Below, one piece after another: positions 56,017 through 64,000 of a stretch of 64,000 nt of DNA; the stretch's first letter is position 1, and each line of letters opens with the position of its first letter. The stretch is from NCBI GenBank assembly GCA_002104895.1, contig MCFG01000021.1:120001-184000 (forward strand). The letters run 5' to 3'. Both the position numbers and the translations under genes were made by a program. The notes below the pieces were generated by a model, which was not told the origin of the DNA, did no database searches, and saw nothing but the letters and a program-made list of their open reading frames with translations. The stretch comes from Anaeromyces robustus. Lineage: Eukaryota; Neocallimastigomycota; Neocallimastigomycetes; Neocallimastigales; Neocallimastigaceae.

Positions 56017-56222
56017 GTAATGTCTGCATATACGATACATTATTGCCACAATCATCATTAAGGGTTAAAGTTTTTTCATTAGCTGAAGAAAATGCTCTTT
56101 CTATGGTTTATTCTGCTCAGTATAAACTTTTAATGGTTGGAAGTAAACGTGGTGATATTTGTATGTTTTAAAAAAACAAGCTTATTATTATTGTTATTTT
56201 TTTTAGAAATATATATTATATG

Positions 56223-56254
<32 letters not shown>

Positions 56255-56898
56255 TTTATTTTATTTTTATTCTTTTTTTTTTTGATTTTAATTATAATTT
56301 TTAAATGTTATTATTTTTGCATTTATAATTATAGATGTATTTGATATAAAGAATATGAATTGTTTGAATACATTCCAAGCACATACATTATCTATCAAGT
56401 CATTGGCTGTTGATGAAGTTAATGATTGTCTGATATCAAGTTCAGTTGAAGGTGATGTTAAGGTAGAATAAGAATACAAAATTTGTTAATATGTTTAATA
56501 TATATATATATATATATATATATGTATAATGTATATATGATTATTACAATTAATAATGCTTTTTTTTTTTTTTTAGATATGGTCATTAAAAGATTTCACT
56601 CAGGTTAATTCATGGGGAAAAGTTCATGCAAAGCAATTTGTTAAAAATCATTCTGAAAAAACATCTTCAAGTAAAGTAAGTATCAACATTTCAGAATTAT
56701 AATAAATATTTTCAATATATAACAAAAAAAAAAAAAAAAAAAAAAAAACGAAAACAATATATAGTATATAATAATAATAATAATATTAATAATTTTTAAT
56801 AGATGGGTTCTATTGGTGTAAATGAATTAATAGTAAAAGATGACTATATATATTCTTGTGGTTCAGATGGAACATTGAGACGTACTCACTGGAAATAA
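44191..56898 (+). CDS. RAV1: Rav1/DMXL protein, RAVE complex WD40 subunit (42 exons)
   Basis: Rav1 is the large subunit of RAVE, which with Skp1 reassembles V1 onto Vo of the vacuolar H+-ATPase; DMXL1/2 (rabconnectin-3) are the animal counterparts. The model joins 42 exons to 2245 aa, all in phase, stop TAA. Residues 1 to about 800 are WD40 repeats (VNTLAFSENGKLAVGYENS, VTLVSFSPDGNFFATLSEYD, MLFHVSPDGTVVIWGVQ). From about 1030 to 1350 is the Rav1p_C domain with ARALGLSFWIRNNNTLRQQI, LIFYMAMRKLKVIIGLWK, KNAFALLSKRRFENAVGFFL and GDRLFDAVNVCLKQLKDVQLA. A Ser/Asn-rich linker and a charged segment follow (EEEETEDYLLSDEEMDEEV; RSL/SPK-type phosphosites near exon 35). Residues from about 1966 form the C-terminal WD40 propeller (FGACTGNGDLYLWNF, CLISSSVEGDVKIWSL, YSCGSDGTLRRTHWK). 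The fold spacing fits fungal Rav1 with the extra C-terminal propeller of DMXL. One intron looks U12-type. Confidence 0.95.
45993..46128. repeat. 68-bp tandem duplication in Rav1 intron 8
   Basis: Copies 45993-46060 and 46061-46128 are essentially identical apart from T-run length. They account for about half of this intron. Confidence 0.85.
52614..52777 (+). other. Candidate U12-type AT-AC intron of Rav1
   Basis: The intron would begin ATATCCTTTT, a perfect match to the minor-spliceosome donor consensus (ATATCCTTY), and end GATTAC. TTCTTTAAC at 52733-52741 differs by one base from the U12 branch consensus TTCCTTAAC. Exon 27 ends in phase 2 (TG) and exon 28 opens with G then GGT TGT AAT, so the frame is kept and gives LIWGCNQDHSTLAF. 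The branch-to-acceptor distance of about 37 nt is longer than usual for U12 introns. One GT-AG alternative keeps the frame (52601-52791, GTGTTT to ATCAAG) and would give EIINYHSTLAF. Confidence 0.5.
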
Positions 56899-57399
56899 AT
56901 TAACATAATTTTTGAATAATAAAAAAAAAATATATTATTATTACTGTTAAATATAAAAAATAACAGAATTAAATATATAAATATATCATAAAGATAAAAC
57001 TAAAGAATAATATAACAGTATTAAAAATAACAGTAAAAAATAATATAATTAATTGGTAATCAAAATAAAATAAATAATAATAAAAAATATTAATAGAATA
57101 AAAAAGAATAATTACAAAAAAAAAAAAAAAAAAAAAAAAAAAATAATAATAATAATAACATTAAAAATGTTGAAATCATATTATTTATCAAAATTAACTT
57201 AATTTTGAACTTAAAAAAAGTAAGATTTAATCAAATACAGTACATAATGTTAATAATATATATAAAAAAATAAAAAAAAAGGAAAAATATTAAAGAATAA
57301 TAATTTTAAATTATCAACTTCAGTAAATTAATCAATAAATAAAATAAAATAAAAAAAAAAAAAAATAAAATAAAATAAAAATAAATAAATAATAAATAA

Positions 57400-57435
<36 letters not shown>

Positions 57436-57573
57436 AAATAAATAAATAAAAAATCATAAAATAATATTTTATAAATTTTAATATTAATCGATTATTATTA
57501 TGATATTAATATTTAAAGTAAATAATTATTAAATATTAATTATAATTATTAAATAATAATATAATAGTGATTA

Positions 57574-57694
<121 letters not shown>

Positions 57695-57698
57695 AAGA

Positions 57699-57739
<41 letters not shown>

Positions 57740-58297
57740 GTAATAAAACAGTAAGACAATTCAGAAATAAGAATAATAGACAAACAAAAAAAAAAAAAAA
57801 AAAAGACAAGACATTAAAAACAGATAGTAAAAAATTATTAAACTGAAAAAAAAAGTAAACCAGCAAACAAATAAAAGATAAAATATAAAAAGCAAGAACG
57901 AAAAATTATTAACAAACTCAAGTTGAATGAACAAATAAAAATTTATCATTAAATAAATAACAACAAAAAAAAAAAACTCAAATAAATATAAACAAATGAA
58001 TGAATAAACAGGTCAATAAACAAACAATCAAACAAATAATCAGAAACAATTACAAAATGAATAAGATTAAAAACCCAATTTATTTCGAATAGACATCTAA
58101 ATTTTTATTTTCAATCTTACATTCTTTCATTCTTTCTCATATTACTTTATTCGTAAAGTCTATATATCTTTATATATACTATTTATAATAAAAAAATGTA
58201 ATTTTTTTTATTAATTATTTTTCCAATAAACAATAATACTTATCAAAGTAACAAAATCATCAAAATTTATTTATAATAAATCTATAAATAAATAAAC

Positions 58298-58355
58298 CCA
58301 TAAATAAATAAATCCATAAATAAATAAATCCATAAATAAATAAATCCATAAATAA

Positions 58356-58360
<5 letters not shown>
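58298..58360. repeat. 16-bp minisatellite, four units
   Basis: Direct repeats of CCATAAATAAATAAAT, the last one shortened, passing into a plain (AAAT)n array. There are no spacers, so this is not a CRISPR array. Confidence 0.85.
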
Positions 58361-58406
<46 letters not shown>

Positions 58407-59122
58407 AAAAATAAAATATAAATAAAAGATAATTATGAAAATTTTTTTCTTTTTTATTAAGAATATTATTATTACAAATCAACAATATAAATTTTCTTAC
58501 CCCTTCATAGATTTTAGTATTAATAAAAAACTTTTTTTTCCTATTTTCATTTTTTACAATTATTTTTTTTCCAACAGACCGTTATAAATATAATTCAAAG
58601 AAAAATTATTATTATTATTTAATTATAATTTTATATTATATTATTATTAATATATTTAAATTGTATAAAAAAAAATAAAACTTTTTTTATACATTTTATT
58701 AAAGAATATTAAAAAAAAAAAAAAAGAAAAGAAAAGAATATCTTTTTTTAAATATTATTTTATAATTTCAAAGTCATTAAAAATGATTATATAATTATAT
58801 ATATATATATATAGTATTAGTATCTTTTTTATTAATCAGAATTAATTACTTCATTAAAAAATTTTTATTATTAATATATATTTTAATTATTTTTATTTTT
58901 ATTTTTTTAATTTTTTTTTTGTTTATTTTAATTATATTACATGATTTGTTTTTCTATTTTCAAATTTCTATTTTGAATGATTTTATTTTTATTTTTTTTT
59001 TTTTTTTATTTTTATTATTATTATTATTATTATTATTTTATTTTATTAATAGTAATAATAATAATATTATTATTTATTATTATTATTATTTTATTTTATT
59101 AATAGTAATAATAATAATATTA

Positions 59123-59167
<45 letters not shown>

Positions 59168-59509
59168 TATTTTTTATTTTTTATTTTTTATATTTTATTT
59201 TTTATTTTTTTATATTTTATTTATTATTTTTTATTTTTCATTATTTTTTAACATTATTTTATTCTTATTTTCAATGATTTTCTTTATAAACAATATACGT
59301 TTGTAACAAATATTTATATTATTTATATTATTAATATTATTTAAATATTTATATTAATTTTTTTTTTTTTTACTTAAAGCTATTATTATCATTCATCTTT
59401 TTAAAATTTTATAAAAAAATTTTTTTTGATTCCTGTTATAATAATGATAAAAAAGTTTTTATATTATATTTTTTATTATTATTTATATAATGAATTTTAT
59501 TATTATAGT

Positions 59510-61903
59510 TTAAATTAATGAATCAAAATTTAAATTATTCATATTGTTATTGTTATTGGTATTTGGAGTCATAATATTATTATTAGAAGTGGTTGTGGTT
59601 GAAGTTTTATTATTATTATTAGATATACTTAAAGAATCAAAGGAAACTAAATCACCAAATAAATCATTATTCTTTCCTTTAGAGGAAGAAGTAGTAGTTG
59701 TATTTTTAGAAGTAGTAGGAGTCATGGTATTCATAGTACTGAAATTATTACTTGGTTGCATTGGTTGCATTGATGTAGTATTGAATAAATTAGTGGTGGT
59801 TGTAGTTGAAGTCGATTGCATTGGTGTAGAATTGAACAAATTAGTGGATTGGGTAGTAGAGGAAGTAGGAGCTGGATTTGACATAAATAAAGAGAATAAG
59901 TCATCATTTCCTTTGTTAGCATTTGAGATGGTAGCATTTGGTTTTGGAGCTTCTTGGAAAGATTGGAAATCCGCAAAGTCATCCATATTATTATTAGTAG
60001 TATTATTATTTGAACCGTTATCTATTGATTGATTGATTATTTGTTTAAAATTATTATTATTAAAAATTATTTAATATTAGTAATTAAAAAATGTTAAAAT
60101 ATTAAATTAATATTATTAATATCAATAATTAAAAAATTTAATTATTAAGTTAAATATTATAACAATATATTATTAGTATTATATGTGGTATTATATGTTA
60201 TTTATTATCTTAAAAGAAAATTATATAAAAAGAAAAATAATTTTTATTTAAATTTAATTTTACTATCAAATGATTGGAAATCAGCCCATTCATCATCATT
60301 AGAAGTTTTTGTAGTGGTATTATTGTTTGAAGAGGATGCTGGTTCATCAAAATCGAAATCTAATAAATTAGTTTCTTTAGCTGCAGAAGTAGATGTTTCA
60401 TTTTTAGTGTTTGATGAAGAGGAAGAAGTCTGAGCTTTAGCTTTAGCTCTAACAGCTGCAGCTTGTGCTTCTTCTTCATTTTTACTAATTTCTTTAACTT
60501 TATATAATTAATTTGTTTTTTTATTAATATTTGTATATTTATTCAATTATTTGATAAAAATTATGTAATACATTTGTTGATTTTTAATTATGTGTATTTA
60601 TATATATTAATATATATTTATTTAATATTATACATTAAAAATAATGGAATTTAAAAAGATTTAATAGGTTTATCTATAAAATAGAATAATAAATAATTTT
60701 ATATGAACAATTGTAAAAACTTACAGTTACTGCTGAAACTTGTTTTTGTTGTTCCAGATCCAAAACCACCAGAAGAACCAAAACCTTGATAGCGAATTCT
60801 ATCAGATGAAACACCCTTGTATTTATTTTTATTTTCCTTAGCTTTAGCTCTTTCTTCACTAATTTTATCTTTGTTTTTTAACAAAGCATAAACTTCTTTT
60901 GCACGTGCTCTTACTGTTTTACATTAAAAATATTTTGTTTTAAATTTTGATAGTTATTATTTATTATTATTTTTTCTTTTATATTGTGAATAGGTTTATT
61001 ATAAATATAAATTATTATATTACCATTAATTCCTTGGTCTTTGCCATTTGAGTCAACATATATAAACTTTTGTAAAGCTCTAATAACATAAATATTTTCT
61101 TGAGCACTCTTAACTACTCTTTCAGAACCATTTTTAATTAAATATTCTAAAAGTTGAAGTGCCTATTTTAATATTAAAATTTTGAAATTAATTGAAATAT
61201 ATATAAACATTAATATTTTAATATTTATATTTTGAAATTAATTGAAATATATATAATCATTAATATTTTAATATTTCTATTATTTATGTTTTATAATTAA
61301 TTGCTTTGTTGTTATTCTTTTGTATTTAAAATCACATTTTATTATTATGTATTTACTTTATAACATTGTCTCCATTTATCATCAGTACATTCAGTTAATC
61401 TTTTTATTTATTTAACAAAAAATGATAAATTATTAGTAGATTTTTCCTTTTTTTATTTAAATTATATGTTATTTTTTCGAACCTTGAATAAATAGTATTC
61501 ATAATATCATTAAAACTATCATATTGATAAGTTCCTCTTGCTATTTCCTTCATTAATGTTGATGATGCACCCCCTTTATTATAAATTTTTAAATTTAATT
61601 AAATTATTTAATTACTGAAACAACAATTCTATATTTTATTCAATACAATTATTATTAATAATTTAACTTACAGGGTTCATTATTAGTTGCTAATGATATT
61701 TGTAAAGTTTTATTGTTGAAAATACAATATACATTTAAAAGTATTTTATTAATTATATTTCTTTTAATTATTGAATGTTTTAATATTAAATATTTACCAT
61801 CTCTAACTTTGATTTCCCATTCAGTATAATTCATAACAACATTTTTAACTTTATTAATTAAGCCTACGGCATCCCAGTATGTCATATTTTTAAGTGAATC
61901 CAT
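59510..61903 (-). CDS. ENTH-domain clathrin adaptor, Ent3/epsinR-like (eight exons)
   Basis: Adaptor for TGN-endosome traffic. Minus-strand exons are 61903-61798, 61689-61672, 61570-61483, 61399-61357, 61162-61024, 60913-60725, 60497-60264 and 60021-59510, giving 442 aa with stop TAA. The ENTH domain (about 10-145) shows MTYWDAVGLINKVKNVVMNYTEWEIKVRDATNNEPWGASS, split here by introns, then LLEYLIKNGSERVV and RARAKEVYALLKNKDKI. Exon 2 is an 18-nt microexon that supplies TNNEP. The tail carries LLDFDFDE, clathrin-box-like, and two acidic aromatic motifs, EWADF (264-268) and DDFADF (286-291), of the type bound by gamma-ear domains of AP-1 and GGA. This points to Ent3/epsinR rather than endocytic Ent1/2, and I saw no NPF motifs. 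The rest is Asn/Thr-rich with repeated NLFN elements. Confidence 0.9.
61181..61280. repeat. 50-bp tandem duplication in an ENTH-gene intron
   Basis: Copies 61181-61230 and 61231-61280, each beginning TTTGAAATTAATTGAAATAT, differ at only a couple of bases. They lie in the intron between exons 4 and 5. Confidence 0.85.
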
Positions 61904-63431
61904 TTTTTATAAAATAAAGTTTATACTATTTTGAATGAATATTTATTTTTCAAAATATAATAAAATTGTTAAATATTGATTTATTGTTATTATTATTATT
62001 ATAATAAATTTAATGATTTATATTCTTTAAATGTTAAATTATTTGTAAAACGAAAATATTTTAAATTTCAAATTGAATCATAAAAAAAAAAAGTTATTTT
62101 CAAATTCGAGAAAATTTATTATTGAAAATTATCAAAATTTAATTTTTATAAGAAGTTATAAATAATTATTATTTATTATACCAAAAAGAATGAACTTCAA
62201 AGTTATCAATTTTATTTTTCTTATTTTTTTTTTTTTTTGTTATTTTGCTTTTTTATTATTTTGTTATTTTGTTATTTTGTTATTTTATCAAGAGAGAAGT
62301 AAAATAAAAAATAAAAAATAAGGGTAAAGTAGAAAATAATAATAAGTAAAATTTCATTTATTATTATATATAATTATGATTTATTATGTATATATTATTA
62401 AATATCATTTTGATTTAAATTAAATTAACAAATTATAAATTGTTATATTATCAATATATTGATAATATACGTAAATAATTTGAAATCTATTAAAAATAAA
62501 AATAGAGAATTCAAAAAAAAAATTAAATAATAATAATAATAATAATAATAATAATTATAATATATTATTGATATATAAATACTTGTATACAATATAAAAT
62601 TAAAATAATTATGGTTTTGGTAAAAATGTTACCTTTTATATTATTAATAAGATAAATTGATTTGTATATTATTAATTATTCACAAACTTTTATATTATAA
62701 ATAAAATAAGTTATATATTATATAAATAATTCATATTATTACTTCCATCGTTTTTTGTCAAATATTTTATTTTTTATTTTTTAATTAATAAAAAAAAATT
62801 ATCGTTTCTTGACAATATTTTGTTTTTTTATTTTTTAATTAAAAAAAAAATCGTACATATTAAATATAAAAAATAAATTATTTATAAAAATATACGTGAT
62901 TCAACCATATCACATGTATTTATAATATACTTTTATGTAAATTCAACATACTTAAATTAAATTATTAAAATGAAAAATATATGTAAAAAAATATAAAAAA
63001 AGAATTTGAATTAATCCGAGTAAAATTTAATTAATAAAAATAGATTATATTATTTAATTTTATTTATAATAATTTTTATTAATATCTTTATGTAAAGGAT
63101 ATGTAGATTTTTTCTGTCAGTATTATATTTTAAATAAATACACTAAAAATAACTTTTTTTAAACAGAAACTTTTATTTGTTTTATTAATATTTATAATAA
63201 GGAATAAAAGAATATCAAAAAATATCTGTTATTTATTAATACACTTATACAATGTTAAATTAATATTACAATTTATTTGTTCGTGAGATTATCAACGTAT
63301 TTATGTTTTCATGTTTAATTAATAATAATTTTGAAGGATTGTATTAGATATATGTTATTATATATTATCAATAATATATATATTTAATATTTAATATTTT
63401 AATATTTTAATACCAATAAACTTGACATATT
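61904..63431. other. Divergent intergenic region
   Basis: Upstream of both the ENTH gene and the partial gene at the window end. Contains a perfect 26-bp palindrome at 62444-62469 (centre CAATATATTG), a TTATTTTG repeat at about 62247-62284, an (AAT)n run near 62525-62554, and a duplicated TTTATTTTTTAATTAA block (62768-62842). No gene seen. Confidence 0.5.
62444..62469. repeat. 26-bp perfect palindrome
   Basis: TATATTATCAATA joined to its exact reverse complement with no loop, about 540 bp upstream of the ENTH start and 960 bp before the gene at 63432. Confidence 0.75.
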
Positions 63432-64000
63432 ATGGACTCTAAAGTTATAGGTTCTATTCATAAAACTTCATCAAGTACATTAATGGATAATGATGATAAT
63501 AAAAAAGATATAACGTCAAACTATAATAAAAGAAATAGTATTATTAATATTGACAATCATAGTAATCATCGTAGTTATACAAATATTCATCAAAAGACCA
63601 AAAAAATACATGAAGAAAATGAAGGATTATTAGAGGTTAAAGAAGAGGAATTTGTTAGATTCCCTTCATTGATTAATTTGAATACTTTTAAATCACCTCG
63701 ATATATTGCTTATTCTGATGGTCATATTAATGGGGATTTAATTTTGAATGATTTGACAGGTGAATTATGGTTACAACCATCTAGTTCTATTCTTTCCAAA
63801 AAAAGTGAAAATCGTTTAAAATCAAAATTAGAATATACAAAAACATTAAAATCCAGGAAAGCAAAAAAAGAAGATTCAAAGTTAAAAACAAGAAATGATA
63901 TTAATGATAATAATTTATTAACTAGTAATATTAGTAATTCAGATGAAAATAAAAACAATTCATCGAAAAATTTTGATATTCATTTTAAAAGAAATTTTGA
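63432..64000 (+). CDS. 5' part of an unrecognised protein gene (cut by the window edge)
   Basis: Open from ATG at 63432 to the last base, 189 codons without a stop and with ordinary codon texture for this genome. The first 70 residues are polar (Ser, Asn, His, Lys, Asp). Then comes a more ordered block, EEFVRFPSLINLN, FKSPRYIAYSDGHINGDLIL and LTGELWLQPSS (about 75-120), followed by a Lys-rich, possibly nuclear-targeting stretch and an Asn/Asp-rich tail. I do not recognise the family. The start has an A/T-rich leader and no earlier in-frame ATG was noticed. Confidence 0.75.
   Translation, partial: MDSKVIGSIHKTSSSTLMDNDDNKKDITSNYNKRNSIINIDNHSNHRSYTNIHQKTKKIHEENEGLLEVKEEEFVRFPSLINLNTFKSPRYIAYSDGHINGDLILNDLTGELWLQPSSSILSKKSENRLKSKLEYTKTLKSRKAKKEDSKLKTRNDINDNNLLTSNISNSDENKNNSSKNFDIHFKRNF

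Larger units (their letters stand above)
44191..56898 (+). other. Exon map of the Rav1/DMXL gene
   Basis: Exons: 44191-44268, 44501-44620, 44710-44769, 44924-45002, 45180-45417, 45530-45596, 45677-45728, 45822-45930, 46213-46597, 46791-46929, 47058-47375, 47602-48108, 48361-48451, 48590-48763, 48874-48980, 49093-49197, 49396-49517, 49599-49663, 49780-49915, 50082-50228, 50350-50454, 50577-50823, 50957-51070, 51213-51349, 51492-51805, 51960-52338, 52456-52613, 52778-52981, 53158-53407, 53529-53742, 53875-53985, 54123-54226, 54337-54435, 54532-54612, 54788-55034, 55167-55201, 55350-55410, 55556-55868, 56018-56160, 56335-56462, 56577-56675, 56803-56898. All introns are GT-AG except the one at 52614-52777. 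Lengths sum to 6738 nt. The boundaries are hand-derived from splice dinucleotides and phase. Confidence 0.8.

Noticed and set aside
58298-58360. Regular 16-bp repeats, superficially like a CRISPR array
   Set aside because: Units are directly abutting with no unique spacers and pass into (AAAT)n; the genome is eukaryotic.
58919-59251. 110-codon Phe/Leu/Ile frame
   Set aside because: Translation of T-rich and ATT repeats in a convergent spacer.
59544-60032. 162-codon plus-strand frame
   Set aside because: It is the antisense shadow of the last exon of the ENTH gene, whose motifs and splicing are convincing on the minus strand.

Overview
The window looks like nuclear DNA of a very AT-rich eukaryote, most likely an anaerobic gut fungus (Neocallimastigomycota). 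The reasons are these: intergenic DNA is almost pure A/T with long homopolymers and trinucleotide runs; genes are islands of higher GC, many with short AT-rich GT-AG introns; the gene set is eukaryotic and fungal in flavour (SmD1, SRP14, Mediator 9, Rap/Rsr1 GTPase, RAVE subunit Rav1, Ent3-type epsin); and several intronless genes look bacterial, as is common in these fungi. Dictyostelids are equally AT-rich but rarely carry genes with dozens of introns. The assignment is inferred, because no rRNA or marker gene is present. Layout, left to right: a probable Mediator subunit 9 (+, 199-843); the Fe-S co-chaperone HSCB/Jac1 (-, 2126-3704) divergent from a beta-carbonic anhydrase (+, 5330-5911); a possible small spliced gene (-, 6487-6901); about 4 kb of gene-free DNA; an intronless F-box/LRR protein (+, 11093-13672) followed by a decayed coding relic (about 14586-15790); a Rap/Rsr1 GTPase (-, 16852-18605); about 4 kb without genes; a transglutaminase-like/GNAT fusion (-, 22805-23878); a HAD 5'-nucleotidase of the NT5DC type (+, 25718-28943, perhaps starting at 25300); SmD1 (-, 29942-31755) divergent from SRP14 (+, 32479-33362); an EI24-type membrane protein (+, 36004-37546); a bacterial-type SAM methyltransferase (+, 39000-39617); the Rav1/DMXL gene (+, 44191-56898); an Ent3-like ENTH protein (-, 59510-61903); and the 5' part of an unrecognised gene (+, 63432 to the edge). 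I rebuilt exon structures by hand, requiring splice dinucleotides, preserved phase and family similarity. The Rav1 model has 42 exons summing to 6738 nt (2245 aa) in one frame. The genes serve general cell biology rather than one pathway: transcription (Med9), splicing (SmD1), protein targeting (SRP14), V-ATPase assembly (Rav1), clathrin/TGN traffic (Ent3-like), polarity signalling (Rap/Rsr1), Fe-S assembly (HSCB, presumably hydrogenosomal) and CO2/bicarbonate balance (carbonic anhydrase). The most unusual observations are a candidate U12-type AT-AC intron in Rav1 (52614-52777), the transglutaminase-GNAT fusion with an altered acetyl-CoA loop, and a set of long near-perfect palindromes, two of them hairpins with 27-nt arms. 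I saw no mobile element with coding capacity, no tRNA or rRNA, and no CRISPR array.
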